A stretch of DNA of 64,000 nt from an uncultured Eubacteriales bacterium (GTDB taxonomy: Bacteria; Bacillota; Clostridia; Christensenellales; UBA1242). The position numbers were made by a program, and so were the translations under genes. The DNA lies in assembly GCA_948806215.1 (NCBI GenBank), contig CAQIDI010000001.1:77704-141703 (forward strand). The letters are read 5' to 3'. The notes beneath the pieces are model-generated. The model did no database searches. It was not told where the DNA came from and was given only the letters and a program-made list of their open reading frames with translations. Of the stretch, positions 8,636 to 17,816 are shown piece after piece; the stretch's first letter is position 1, and each line of letters begins with the position of its first letter.

Positions 8636-9148
8636 TTATTTTGTGTTTTTTGGTGAAATAACCATTATTATTTGTTTTCCGTTAATTGCTGCTGGTGATG
8701 TTACTTCCCCAACATCGCTTAACATTTCAGCAAATTTTTGCATTATAGGCATACCTAATTGAGGATTTGCTAATTGCCTACCAAACATACGTAGAACAAC
8801 TTTAACTTTATCGCCGTTAGTTAAAAATTTTCTAACGTTTTTTGCTTTAAATTGTAGGTCGTTATCGGCAATGTTCATACTTAATTGCATACCCTTAACT
8901 TCGGCAACCTTTTGTTTTTTCTTAGCTTCTTTTTCACGCTTTAGCATATCGAACCTATATTTGCCATAGTCCATAACTTTGCAAACAGGTGGAACTGCAA
9001 CAGGCGAAATTAAAACTAAATCAAGTTCTTGCTCTTCGGCAATTTTTTTTGCTTCGGCTAATGATACAATACCATAAGTAACACCATTTTCACCGTTTAA
9101 GCGAACTTCCTTAGCACTAATTTGCTCGTTAATAAGTAAATCTTTAAT
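8636..9148 (-). CDS. infC: Translation initiation factor IF-3 (AUU start codon)
   Basis: IF3 keeps 30S subunits free of 50S and checks the start codon. The product has the N domain DLLINEQISAKEVRLNGENG, the linker with VPPVCKVMDYGKYRFDMLKREKEAKKKQ, and the C domain with MNIADNDLQFKAKNVRKFL. I place the start at an ATT codon (9146-9148), giving IKDLLINEQ and 170 residues, because AAGGGGG sits nine bases before it. In-frame ATG 9206-9208 lies inside the leader terminator and lacks a binding site. An AUU start on infC is known in E. coli and Bacillus, where IF3 limits its own synthesis. Confidence 0.93.
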   Translation of the reverse strand: MKDLLINEQISAKEVRLNGENGVTYGIVSLAEAKKIAEEQELDLVLISPVAVPPVCKVMDYGKYRFDMLKREKEAKKKQKVAEVKGMQLSMNIADNDLQFKAKNVRKFLTNGDKVKVVLRMFGRQLANPQLGMPIMQKFAEMLSDVGEVTSPAAINGKQIIMVISPKNTK

Positions 9149-9192
9149 GGCTGGATACCCCCTTAAAATATTTTCAAAGTTGAAAATTGTCA

Positions 9193-9310
9193 CAAAAAAA
9201 GTGAGCATAGTTCACGCCCACTTTTCAATTCAAAACAAAATAATAAAAATGTTTTGACCAAACCAAGACGAAACCTGTTTGGTGAGAAGTGGCCTTCTAC
9301 TTTGATTAAC
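9193..9310 (-). promoter_or_regulatory. infC leader with intrinsic terminator (L20-leader-type control)
   Basis: Between promoter and infC the minus-strand transcript forms a hairpin ACCAAAC/GTTTGGT (9277-9283 with 9257-9263). Later comes a 9-bp terminator stem (9216-9224 with 9198-9206) followed by seven T. A CCACTT segment (9287-9292) can pair with AAGTGG in the 5' arm of the terminator stem, giving an alternative antiterminator. In Firmicutes this position carries the L20-binding leader, which ends transcription when L20 is in excess. Function is inferred from position and alternative folding. Confidence 0.75.
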
Positions 9311-9316
9311 GATTAG

Positions 9317-9345
9317 ATTATAGTTAAATTAAATTTAAAAGTCAA
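9317..9345 (-). promoter_or_regulatory. Sigma-A promoter of infC-rpmI-rplT
   Basis: On the minus strand TTGACT (9340-9345), a 17-base AT-rich spacer and TATAAT (9317-9322). It predicts a transcript start near 9310 and a leader of about 160 bases before infC. It is one of the best matches to consensus in the window. Confidence 0.85.
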
Positions 9346-9361
9346 CATTTTTTATTAATTT

Positions 9362-11755
9362 TTATTTATTTCTTATTGCATCAATTGGTTTTTTATGTGC
9401 AATTCGTGTTACAGGAATAAAGGTTGAAATAAATGCTGCCACAACCGCTACGCCTAAGATTAATGCTATTTGAATAGGTCCAAAGCCAAGTAGTGAAACA
9501 AGCAAGCCTTGACCACGCAAATAACCATTTAAAAATATTATTACTCCAGCCGAAATTATGGTTGCAAGCACCGAGTTAATAAGAGCAATTATTAGCGATT
9601 CGTTAAAGAATATTCCAAACACATCGGAGCTTCTTGCTCCAACTGCCCTTAAAATTCCTATTTCGCGTTTTTTATAACTGATTGATGTTGTTATATAGTT
9701 AAATAATAGTAGTGATGCAAAACAAGCAAAACCTATTCCTACATAAAATAATACTTGTGCAACTTGAGTTAAAATTTCATCAAAACTATTCAAAATATAA
9801 GATGCTGCATTTTGAATTTGATATTTATAGTTACCGTTTTTATAATCCACAACATAATTAATAAGTTCAGTATCTTGCTTATCGCTTATTATTGGAGTTT
9901 GAATAAAGTTATAGTTTTTGGCACTGTTTTTAAATAAATCTTCGCTAATAAAAAATGAGTTTGACAAAGATAAACGAGTTATGGCTTCTAATTCGCCAAT
10001 TAAAAATTGGCTTGTCATATCGTAATTAAAGTTTTCGTTTTTTAGTATTTCGTAACGGCTAAAATCGGTGTTGGTATTAATAACTCCAACAATTTTAAAA
10101 CTAAAATAATGATCCTCGTTTTCGCTAACAAAATTTTCTAAATAAATTTCTAGTTCACGATTTATTATATCGGTTGCTTTATTAATTGTTGCAGTTTCGT
10201 AACCGCCAATTTCTGAATTATATTCTGTTGATTTATAACCTAACTTTTTAAACACTTCTAACTGATAATCGGTTATGGCAATTTCATTAACGCTACCAGT
10301 AGTTGCTTTTGGAAGCGAACCAGTTACTGTGTAACCCAATTCGTTTAAAATTGTGTTATTAATATAAGCAAAACCATTTGCATTTTCTCTATAAAAATAA
10401 GAATTTGTATACTTATTTGTGTTAGAGCTATAGCTGATTCCGTTGTTATAATAATATGTATCATCTTCATTAACGCTTTTAAATGTAAAGGACGGAATAA
10501 AGGTTCGATCGAACTTATCTTTATAATCTGTTACATCCTGATTTGTTAAAGGCGTTAAAGAATAGTAGTCGTATTCATCCTTTTCTTGTTTTATAATTGA
10601 TATATAATTAATATCACTTTCTTTAATTGATCTATAAGTTGCACTTGCTAAGTTATAAGAACTAAGTGCCGAAACAAAACCAAACATTGCAAAAGCAAGT
10701 GAAGAAAGAAGAATTGTTAAAAACAAGCGAAACTTTTTGTGTTTAAGTGCACTTGCACCCATTTTAATACTATCTTTTAATGGCATATGCGATTTTTTTA
10801 GTTGCAAATCGTTATAGCCATATTGCTTTATTGGAAGTGTGTGAATATTGGTTTTATCAAAATATGTTGAGCTACCATCATCGGAAAGTTTTAATTGTTT
10901 TTTAACTTCGGATGTTGACCTTTGGCTTAGTGGAATAACTGCATCGCTACTTTTTGTTATGTTGTTTAAAACCTTGGTTATGTAATAAAATTCCGACATT
11001 GTTATGTTATGCCCTTGTTTTATTATAACCGCTTTATCATCAACAATGTTAACCCCTGCAACAATTTCGCGTGGTGCTGTTTTATATTTTTGAACATCCG
11101 ATATTATTTCGCCGTCGGCAAGTTCAATAATTCTATCGGCATAAATTTCGGCAAATTCACGATCGTGCGAAACAACTATCACTAGTTTATCACGCGATAG
11201 GTTTTTAAGCGTGTTAAAAACTTGTTTACCAGTTTTGCTATCAAGAGCACCTGTTGGTTCGTCCGCCATAATGATTTCTGGGTTTTTAATAAGTGCGCGC
11301 GCTATTGCTACGCGTTGTTTTTGACCACCACTAAGTTCGTTTGGTTTTCGGCTATAGTAACCTTCTAACCCAACATCGATTAAAGCTTTTTCAATTTGAA
11401 ATTTATCAAATTTTTGATTTTGCAGTTCTAGTGCTAGTTCTATGTTTTTTCCAACACTAAACTCATCTAAAATATTATAATCCTGAAAAATAAACCCAAT
11501 TAATGTGTTACGATAAGAATCAAAATCGCTTTGTTTAAAGTTTAAACTGGATTTTCCTTTTATAATAAGTTCTCCGCTATCGTAAGTATCTAGCCCACCA
11601 AGCAAATGTAATAATGTTGATTTACCACTACCCGATTTTCCTAGAATAAAAACCATTCCTCTATCTTCAATAGTTAGATTAATGTTTTTTAAGGCTTGAA
11701 CCTGCACCCCTTTTTTTGTTTTATAGGTTTTGCTTACATTTTTTATTTCAATCAT
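9362..11755 (-). CDS. ABC transporter, fused ATPase and MacB/FtsX-type permease
   Basis: The 797-residue protein has an N-terminal ATPase (about residues 1-225: Walker A GKSGSGKSTLLHLLGG, signature LSGGQKQRVAIARAL, Walker B IIMADEPTGALDS). A linker of about 120 residues follows, then an FtsX/MacB-type permease: one membrane helix near 345-365, a large extracytoplasmic domain, and three C-terminal helices (CFASLLLFNYI; SLIIALINSVLATIISAGVII; IQIALILGVAVVAAFISTFIP). Such proteins move substrates such as peptides or lipids by mechanotransmission rather than through a channel. In Firmicutes ATPase and permease are usually separate genes. No partner gene lies beside it and the substrate is unknown. 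Confidence 0.88.
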   Translation of the reverse strand: MIEIKNVSKTYKTKKGVQVQALKNINLTIEDRGMVFILGKSGSGKSTLLHLLGGLDTYDSGELIIKGKSSLNFKQSDFDSYRNTLIGFIFQDYNILDEFSVGKNIELALELQNQKFDKFQIEKALIDVGLEGYYSRKPNELSGGQKQRVAIARALIKNPEIIMADEPTGALDSKTGKQVFNTLKNLSRDKLVIVVSHDREFAEIYADRIIELADGEIISDVQKYKTAPREIVAGVNIVDDKAVIIKQGHNITMSEFYYITKVLNNITKSSDAVIPLSQRSTSEVKKQLKLSDDGSSTYFDKTNIHTLPIKQYGYNDLQLKKSHMPLKDSIKMGASALKHKKFRLFLTILLSSLAFAMFGFVSALSSYNLASATYRSIKESDINYISIIKQEKDEYDYYSLTPLTNQDVTDYKDKFDRTFIPSFTFKSVNEDDTYYYNNGISYSSNTNKYTNSYFYRENANGFAYINNTILNELGYTVTGSLPKATTGSVNEIAITDYQLEVFKKLGYKSTEYNSEIGGYETATINKATDIINRELEIYLENFVSENEDHYFSFKIVGVINTNTDFSRYEILKNENFNYDMTSQFLIGELEAITRLSLSNSFFISEDLFKNSAKNYNFIQTPIISDKQDTELINYVVDYKNGNYKYQIQNAASYILNSFDEILTQVAQVLFYVGIGFACFASLLLFNYITTSISYKKREIGILRAVGARSSDVFGIFFNESLIIALINSVLATIISAGVIIFLNGYLRGQGLLVSLLGFGPIQIALILGVAVVAAFISTFIPVTRIAHKKPIDAIRNK

Positions 11756-11783
11756 TTTTTTGTTCCTATTTGAAACTAAAATT

Positions 11784-11815
11784 AAAATGCATATTTATGC
11801 AAAAATATGCATTTT
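11784..11815 (-). terminator. Strong hairpin after thrS
   Basis: A perfect 13-bp inverted repeat (11784-11796 with 11803-11815) begins eight bases after the thrS stop codon. The minus-strand tail after it is T-rich (AATTTTAG) but not a long T run. It is a likely terminator for thrS and isolates the ABC gene that follows. Confidence 0.65.
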
Positions 11816-11822
11816 AATTATT

Positions 11823-13550
11823 CTAGTTTAATTTTCTATTTTTAATTTCGCTATTTAGTTCTTCAATAAAGTTTTCAAGTGTTTTGCTTCCCATATCGCC
11901 TTTAACACGAGATCTAACTGCAACTAAGTTTTCATCGCGTTCTTTATCGCCAATAACAATCATATATGGAATTTTTTCTAGTTGAGCTTCTCTAATTTTT
12001 TTGCCAATTTTTTCGTTGCGGTCGTCAAATTCTACTCTGACTCCTGCTTTGTTTAGTTTTTCGTAAACTTGTTTAGCATAGTCGTAGTTAGAATCGGCAA
12101 TATTTAAAATTTTAACCTGAACAGGTGCAAGCCAAGTTGGGAATGCTCCTGCAAAGTTCTCAATTAAAACAGCAATCATACGCTCAAGCGAACCATAAAC
12201 AACACGGTGTATCATAATTGGTTCTTTTAAACTTCCATCGCTATCTACATATGTTAAATTAAAGCGTTTTGGAAGTTGCATATCTAACTGAATTGTTCCA
12301 CATTGCCATTCGCGACCAATGCAATCGGTTACGTGAATATCAATTTTAGGACCATAGAATGCACCATCTCCAGCATTTATTTTATAATCTAGTCCCATAT
12401 TCTTAAGTGCGTTAGAAAGTGCAGTTTCTGCCATTTCCCACTCTCTTAATTCACCAATATGGTTTTCTGGCATAGTAGAAAGCTCAACTGAGTATTTTAA
12501 ACCAAAAGTTGTGTAAACCCTATCAATTAACGACATAACATTTTTTATTTCGCTTTCGATTTGGCTTGGAAGCATAAAAATGTGAGCGTCATCTTGAGTA
12601 AAACATCTAACACGAAGTAGTCCGCTAAGAGTTCCACTTGCTTCGTGGCGATGAACTTTTCCAAGTTCGCCAACTCTTAATGGAAATTCTTTGTAAGAAT
12701 GAATGCTTTGTTGATAATATAACATTCCACCCGGACAATTCATTGGTTTAATTGCAAAAGTATCGTCTTCTACAGTGAAAGTGTACATATTTGATTTATA
12801 GTGATCCCAATGTCCGCTAACTTCCCAAAGTTCTCTGTTCATAGCCATTGGAGTTTCGATTTCGATATAACCTGCATCTTTATGAACTTCACGCCAAAAA
12901 TCGATTAATGTGTTTTTTAAGGTTAATCCCTTTGGCATATATGTTGGCATACCTTTTGAATAATCTGAAATAAAGTATAGTCCAAGTTCTTTGCCAAGTT
13001 TGCGATGGTCACGCTTTAATGCTTCTTCTAGCATATGTTTATATTCTTTAAGTTCATCTTTAGTGTTGAATGCATAAACATAAACGCGTTGCATCATTTT
13101 ATTTTTTTCGCTACCCTTCCAATAAGCACCAGAAACACGGTTTATTGAGTAAGCACAACTACGCAACATTTTTGTGTTTTCAACGTGTGGTCCACGGCAT
13201 AAATCGGTAAACTTATCGCCAACGCTATAAATAGAAATTGTTCCGTCTTCTAAATCGGAAATAAGTTCCACTTTATAAGGTTGATCGGCAAACATTTTTA
13301 AAGCTTCTGCTTTAGAAATTTCTTGTTTAGTAATGTCTAAGTTGCTATTAATTATTTCTTGCATTTTGTTTTCGATGTTTTTAAAATCATCGGGTGTTAA
13401 CGCTTTTTCCATATCAAAGTCGTAGTAAAAGCCGTTATCAATAGCTGGGCCAATGCCAAATAAAACATTGCCATATAGTTCCTTAACTGCAGCTGCTAAA
13501 ACGTGACTTAAGCTATGGCGTTTAACGCTAATATCATTTTTTAATTCCAT
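11823..13550 (-). CDS. thrS: Threonyl-tRNA synthetase lacking the N-terminal TGS domain
   Basis: This class II synthetase charges tRNA-Thr. The 575-residue protein starts directly at the editing (N2) domain: RHSLSHVLAAA gives the HxxxH pair, and DLCRGPHVE gives the Cys/His pair. The catalytic domain follows with motif 2 HRHEASGTLSGLLRVRCFTQDDAHIF, the zinc ligands in MNCPGG and downstream, and motif 3 IMIHRVVYGSLERMIAVL. The anticodon-binding domain is at the C terminus. Usual bacterial ThrRS is about 640 residues with a TGS domain first; here it is absent. The T-box terminator ends 65 bases upstream, so no room remains for it. Confidence 0.97.
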   Translation of the reverse strand: MELKNDISVKRHSLSHVLAAAVKELYGNVLFGIGPAIDNGFYYDFDMEKALTPDDFKNIENKMQEIINSNLDITKQEISKAEALKMFADQPYKVELISDLEDGTISIYSVGDKFTDLCRGPHVENTKMLRSCAYSINRVSGAYWKGSEKNKMMQRVYVYAFNTKDELKEYKHMLEEALKRDHRKLGKELGLYFISDYSKGMPTYMPKGLTLKNTLIDFWREVHKDAGYIEIETPMAMNRELWEVSGHWDHYKSNMYTFTVEDDTFAIKPMNCPGGMLYYQQSIHSYKEFPLRVGELGKVHRHEASGTLSGLLRVRCFTQDDAHIFMLPSQIESEIKNVMSLIDRVYTTFGLKYSVELSTMPENHIGELREWEMAETALSNALKNMGLDYKINAGDGAFYGPKIDIHVTDCIGREWQCGTIQLDMQLPKRFNLTYVDSDGSLKEPIMIHRVVYGSLERMIAVLIENFAGAFPTWLAPVQVKILNIADSNYDYAKQVYEKLNKAGVRVEFDDRNEKIGKKIREAQLEKIPYMIVIGDKERDENLVAVRSRVKGDMGSKTLENFIEELNSEIKNRKLN

Positions 13551-13616
13551 AAAAATATCCTCCTAAATTGCATTTATAATGCTTTTAAATTTCGGCTTTT
13601 ATTTAATAGTTAAACA

Positions 13617-13845
13617 CAAAAAAAGCCTTTGAAAAATTTTCAAAGGACGAATAATTATATCCGTGGTTCCACCTTAATTGCATAATGCCACTCTATTGTT
13701 TTAAGCGATAAAACAAACAAAAATCGTTTGGTGAAAAAGTGGTTTTACTAAATAATTATTGAAATTGCTCTCAGCCTAGGCAATTTTCTCTGTAACAATA
13801 TAAATTACTAGTTACTTGTCTTTTTGTTAACCCAAATATTTAACT
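13617..13845 (-). promoter_or_regulatory. T-box riboswitch of thrS
   Basis: This fills the 333-base gap before thrS. On the minus strand the conserved T-box sequence AGGTGGAACCACGG is at 13661-13674. It is followed by the terminator: stem 13639-13646 with 13626-13633, then a T run at 13617-13624. Upstream lies a stem-loop region of about 160 bases for tRNA recognition. Uncharged tRNA-Thr is expected to pair with the UGGA bulge and block termination, so thrS is made when threonyl-tRNA runs low. I could not place the specifier codon with confidence. Confidence 0.9.
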
Positions 13846-13851
13846 GCAATT

Positions 13852-13881
13852 ATTATATATTTAAAATAATCAATAAGTCAA
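13852..13881 (-). promoter_or_regulatory. Sigma-A promoter of the thrS T-box transcript
   Basis: On the minus strand TTGACT (13876-13881), an 18-base spacer and TATAAT (13852-13857), just upstream of the T-box leader. Confidence 0.75.
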
Positions 13882-13883
13882 CA

Positions 13884-14606
13884 CTAAACTAATAAATTTA
13901 TTTTTTTATTAAACAAATAACTTAAAATTTTAAAAGTGTTTTCGCTAACACAACCCAAGCAATGAAAATTAATAATTTTAGGTGCTAGCGAAATTAGCGT
14001 TGTTATTAAATTTATTTCCATATTTGATTTATTTAATGCATTATTTAGTTTTATTATTAAATTATTTTCATCTTTTAAAACAAAGGTTTCGCCATTGTAA
14101 TAAATATTTATTGCTTGCCTTTTTGGTGTTATGCTATCAATTAAAAATCTAATTAGTTCAATTAAAGTTTCGCTTTCGTAGTTCACGCCACTATTGGATG
14201 CAATATTTTTTATTTCTGACCATTTTTGTTTTAATGCTTTGAGTTTAAAATTATAAAACGAACTTAAAATTAAATTATATTCAAGTTCCAGTTTTGAAAA
14301 AACATAGTAAATATCGTCTTCATAATCAAACATAACCAAGCATTTTATTAATGCTTCGCTATATTCTTTTGATATCATAGTTAAATTTAAATTTGTTATA
14401 AAAAACTTTTCTTTATAAATTAAAACTATAATTTCGGATAATAAACTTTTTAATTGTTTTTTTACCTTAACTTTATTTTCGTTTGAACAAGCAACTGATA
14501 AGGTGTTGTTAAAAATAGAAAGAACCAAACAGTTTTCTAGGTTATCTTTAACATAGCTTAAATACTTAACATCGCCTTCTTCACAGGTTACATTAAATTC
14601 CCACAT
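13884..14606 (-). CDS. ytxC: YtxC-family sporulation-associated protein
   Basis: A 240-residue protein without signal peptide or membrane segment. I assign it to the YtxC family from its C-terminal half: TLIELIRFLIDSITPK, then NLITTLISLAPKIINFH and a final hydrophobic strand. It also sits directly upstream of thrS, the position of ytxC in Bacillus. The family is described as sporulation-associated, without a known biochemical activity. AAGGGG lies six bases before the ATG. Sequence similarity in the N-terminal half is weak, so the call leans partly on position. Confidence 0.7.
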   Translation of the reverse strand: MWEFNVTCEEGDVKYLSYVKDNLENCLVLSIFNNTLSVACSNENKVKVKKQLKSLLSEIIVLIYKEKFFITNLNLTMISKEYSEALIKCLVMFDYEDDIYYVFSKLELEYNLILSSFYNFKLKALKQKWSEIKNIASNSGVNYESETLIELIRFLIDSITPKRQAINIYYNGETFVLKDENNLIIKLNNALNKSNMEINLITTLISLAPKIINFHCLGCVSENTFKILSYLFNKKINLLV

Positions 14607-14761
14607 AAATTCCCCTTAACAATGTTAGTTTATTCGAAAATGTAACCAAATATTTATGTGGACAAGTAAATTATAAAAAATTTTATTTTATTATTAAAAT
14701 AGCCAAAATTAAACTTTTAAATAATTTAGAAAATTTTGTATTTATTACTATAAAAATTTAA

Positions 14762-14799
14762 AAAAATAAAAAAATAACGCAAAATTTATTTGCGCTATT
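14762..14799 (-). terminator. Intrinsic terminator after the DUF1667 gene
   Basis: On the minus strand an 11-bp stem (14789-14799 with 14773-14783) is followed by a long T run. It ends the glycerol-3-phosphate oxidation operon. Confidence 0.85.
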
Positions 14800-15138
14800 T
14801 TATTCGCCATAGTTTCCGGTAACAACAATGTTACAATCTAGACCACAAACATTTTTTATTACAACATCGCCTGCTTTTGCCTTTTTAAGATGTACTTTTT
14901 CGATTTCGGCTAAAACATTATTTATCATATTTTTTGGAACTAGGTTTGTGGTTTTAACCGGAAGCACTCCCAAATCGGTTTTTATTAATGCTGTTACAAC
15001 GCGTTGCGGGTTTGTTACTTCGTTTTTTCCATATGTTAAGCCACGAACACAACCATTGCCGGTTACTTTAACATTTTCGTTAGAACCACTAATTGTTAGT
15101 TCACAACCAACTGGGCACATAATACAAACAGTTTTCAT
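14800..15138 (-). CDS. DUF1667 cysteine-rich redox protein
   Basis: A 112-residue protein with Cys at positions 5, 8, 12 and 30 (CIMCPVGC, then GNGC) and at 98 and 102 (CGLDC), fitting iron-sulfur or zinc binding. The pattern is that of DUF1667, nearly always encoded after a GlpA-like dehydrogenase and an FAD/NAD oxidoreductase in anaerobic Firmicutes. By that association it is thought to be the small electron-transfer subunit. Its ATG overlaps the preceding stop codon (TAATG), so the subunits are probably made in step. Confidence 0.88.
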   Translation of the reverse strand: MKTVCIMCPVGCELTISGSNENVKVTGNGCVRGLTYGKNEVTNPQRVVTALIKTDLGVLPVKTTNLVPKNMINNVLAEIEKVHLKKAKAGDVVIKNVCGLDCNIVVTGNYGE

Positions 15139-16361
15139 TACATTCCCTCCTTAACATAAACAGTTAAGTTTCCTGTTATTTTCGATTTATCAATAATGGC
15201 CTTTTGCATTTCGCCAGCATTAGCTGCCAAAACATATTTTTTAAATATATCGTTATCGCCGCATTTAATACAAATCCAACTTTTTTCAATACGAGTTTTA
15301 ACACGGAAATAAATAGTTAAATCTCCTTTTTTATTATCGAATGCTTGTGTTGGAGAACAATATCTTATTCCGCTACCAGCTTCGATTGTTATTGAATTTG
15401 AATAATCTAACTTACCTTTAGCACAAAGTGCAGCATATTGCCCTGTTAGAATACTTTCTTCTGTAACATTATCAACCAAATCGTGAACGTGCAACACATT
15501 ACCGCACGAAAACACATTTTTTAAATTTGTTTCACGATATTCGTTAACAAAAGCACCATTAGTAAATGGATTTATATTTAACCCCTTAACTAAATCGGTT
15601 TCGGGAATTAATCCAACTGAAAGCACAACGCAATCGCATTTAACAATTTGTTTGGTTTCGATTAGTGGTTTTAAATTATCAACTTTAACAACCTCTACTC
15701 CGGTTACTCGTTTATCACCTAACACATTTAAAATGGTGTGATTTAATTTTAATGGAATATTGTTATCGTTTAAGCACTGAACAATGTTTCGTTTAAGTCC
15801 GCCAGATTCGTTCATAATTTCTAACACCATTAACACTTTTGCACCTTCATATGTTAATCGGCGAGCCATAATTAAACCAATATCTCCACTACCTAAAATA
15901 ACAACTCGTTTCCCTGGAAGTTTGCCGTGAATGTTAACCATTTTTTGAACTTGACCAGCAGTATATAATCCAACTGGGCGAGAACCTGTTAAAGTTATTC
16001 CTGCCGGAGTTTTTTCGCGACAACCCATTGCCAAAACAATAGCTTTTGCTTTTATATCGGTTTGCCCTTGTTCATTTAAAATTGTAACAGTATTATTATT
16101 AATGTTAACAACAAAAGTTGAAAGTAAAATTTCCACATCGGATTTTTTTATTAGTTTTGCAAAACGCAAAGCATATTCTGGTCCAGTTAGTTCTTGCTTA
16201 AAATAATGCAATCCAAAACCATTATGAATGCATTGATTTAAAATGCCACCAAGTTTTGCTTCTCGTTCGATAAGCAAAGTTTTAGCACCATTTTTTGAAC
16301 TTTCTATTGCTGCGGCCATTCCAGCTGGTCCGCCACCAATTACTACAACATCGTAATTCAT
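15138..16361 (-). CDS. FAD/NAD(P)-dependent oxidoreductase of the glycerol-3-phosphate dehydrogenase complex
   Basis: The 407-residue flavoprotein has an N-terminal FAD-binding GGGPAGMAAAIESSKNGAKTLLIE, the CIHNGFG region, an internal NAD(P)-binding VVILGSGDIGLIMARRL, and VVLSVGLIPETDL before the FAD-side GNVLHVHDLVDNV. This is the pyridine-nucleotide-disulfide reductase fold without the CxxxxC disulfide. Between a GlpA-like subunit (12 bases upstream) and DUF1667 it most likely passes electrons from glycerol 3-phosphate to NAD or another carrier. The electron acceptor cannot be read from sequence. Confidence 0.88.
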   Translation of the reverse strand: MNYDVVVIGGGPAGMAAAIESSKNGAKTLLIEREAKLGGILNQCIHNGFGLHYFKQELTGPEYALRFAKLIKKSDVEILLSTFVVNINNNTVTILNEQGQTDIKAKAIVLAMGCREKTPAGITLTGSRPVGLYTAGQVQKMVNIHGKLPGKRVVILGSGDIGLIMARRLTYEGAKVLMVLEIMNESGGLKRNIVQCLNDNNIPLKLNHTILNVLGDKRVTGVEVVKVDNLKPLIETKQIVKCDCVVLSVGLIPETDLVKGLNINPFTNGAFVNEYRETNLKNVFSCGNVLHVHDLVDNVTEESILTGQYAALCAKGKLDYSNSITIEAGSGIRYCSPTQAFDNKKGDLTIYFRVKTRIEKSWICIKCGDNDIFKKYVLAANAGEMQKAIIDKSKITGNLTVYVKEGM

Positions 16362-16372
16362 ATTAAATCCCC

Positions 16373-17776
16373 TTACTTAATATTTTCCACATAAAAGTTT
16401 GAGCCTATGTTTTCTTTGTTAACTTCCATTTCGGAAATATTATAATTTTTTGCAATGGCACTAATAACTCTTGTTAAGCAAAATCCGCCTTGGCAACGCC
16501 CCATTCCGGCATATACTCTGCGTTTTATTGCATCAACACTTTTTGGTTTTAACGGAGAATTTAAAGCTTCTTTAATTTCGCCCAGAGTAACTTTTTCGCA
16601 CTTGCAAATAATTTTCCCGTAATCAGGGTTTTTACTAACTAACTTATTTATTTGTTTTTTATTTAACTCAGAAACAACTGTATATGGTTTTCTTGGTTTC
16701 ATTTTCTTTTCTGTATTATTTAATCCTAGCAAATTTAATGCAACATAGTTTGCTATTGCTGGTGCTGAACTTAAACCCGGCGAACAAATTCCGGCAATGT
16801 TTATAACATTGTTTTTTAGTTTGGATTTTTCAACTATAAAATCGCTACCACAAATAACTCGAACGCCAGAAAAGTTACGAATTGATTGTTTGAAAGGAAT
16901 ATCTTTTATTGTTTTTAACGCTTTTTGTTTTATTTCGGCTAGCCCTTCTGGAGTGGTTATAGTTAAAGTATCACTATCGTAAGATGTTGGACCAACCAAA
17001 ATTTCACCGTGTGAAGTTGGAGTAACTAGCACGCCTTTTGATTTTTCGTCTGGTAATGGAAAAACTGTTAAGTTTGTTAAAAAGTTTGCAGTGTTATCTA
17101 GCAAAAAATATTCCCCACGCCTAAAGTTTGTTTCGTAAGTTTCTGCACCAATAATTTTTGCCATATCGTTATAGCCTGCTGCTGCAGAGTTAATTATTAC
17201 TTTTGCCTCAATATTAAAGTTTTTACCGCTTAGCAAATAATGCTCGCCACACTTTTTTACTTTTGTTATTTCAGTGTTAAAAAACACTTTAGCTCCATTA
17301 ATAACCGCTTGTTCGGCAAGTGCTACTGTTAACATAAATGGTGACACAATGCCCGAGGTTTTTGCATATAATCCGCAAGTTACATCGTCGGCTAAATGTG
17401 GCACTAACTCTAATAGCCTATCTCTAGTTAAAATCTCTATCCCATCAACGCCATTTTTAATGCCGCGATTATAAAGTTCGGTAACCATTTTTTTATTGTT
17501 TCCAACAACAACTGCTCCACAATTTTTATAGCTTACTCCAAGTTCTTTGGCTAAACCATAAACTAAAGGGTTTCCTTCCACATTAAATTTTGCTTTTAGG
17601 GTGTTTGGTTTACAATCAAATCCTGCGTGAACAATTCCACTGTTTGCTCGGCTTGCACCTAATGCAACATCGTCGCCTTTTTCGATTAATGCAACATTTT
17701 GATTTAACCTAGTTAATTTATTTAAAATGGCACAGCCAACAACTCCACCACCAATAATTACTGCATCGTAAATCAT
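16373..17776 (-). CDS. GlpA-like FAD-dependent glycerol-3-phosphate dehydrogenase with BFD-type [2Fe-2S] domain
   Basis: The 467-residue protein begins with a DAO-fold FAD motif (AVIIGGGVVGCAILNKL) and has the family sequences LGASRANSGIVHAGFD and RGEYFLLD. A C-terminal BFD-like domain supplies cysteines 391, 393, 428 and 433 (CKCE and RCQGGFC), able to hold a [2Fe-2S] cluster. The likely reaction is oxidation of glycerol 3-phosphate to dihydroxyacetone phosphate. It is the first gene of a minus-strand operon that diverges from glpK, which makes the substrate. NCBI-type annotation often leaves such proteins as NAD(P)/FAD-dependent oxidoreductase. Confidence 0.85.
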   Translation of the reverse strand: MIYDAVIIGGGVVGCAILNKLTRLNQNVALIEKGDDVALGASRANSGIVHAGFDCKPNTLKAKFNVEGNPLVYGLAKELGVSYKNCGAVVVGNNKKMVTELYNRGIKNGVDGIEILTRDRLLELVPHLADDVTCGLYAKTSGIVSPFMLTVALAEQAVINGAKVFFNTEITKVKKCGEHYLLSGKNFNIEAKVIINSAAAGYNDMAKIIGAETYETNFRRGEYFLLDNTANFLTNLTVFPLPDEKSKGVLVTPTSHGEILVGPTSYDSDTLTITTPEGLAEIKQKALKTIKDIPFKQSIRNFSGVRVICGSDFIVEKSKLKNNVINIAGICSPGLSSAPAIANYVALNLLGLNNTEKKMKPRKPYTVVSELNKKQINKLVSKNPDYGKIICKCEKVTLGEIKEALNSPLKPKSVDAIKRRVYAGMGRCQGGFCLTRVISAIAKNYNISEMEVNKENIGSNFYVENIK

Positions 17777-17816
17777 ATTTAACCTCCAACTAGTTAATCA
17801 AATATTTTCTATAGTA

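Noticed and set aside
9149..9208. ATG start for infC at 9208
   Set aside because: It lies inside the leader terminator stem and has no ribosome site; the ATT at 9148 has AAGGGGG and gives the family start.
14828..15154. Plus-strand frame of 108 residues
   Set aside because: It is antisense to the DUF1667 gene, which has conserved cysteines and translational overlap with its neighbour.
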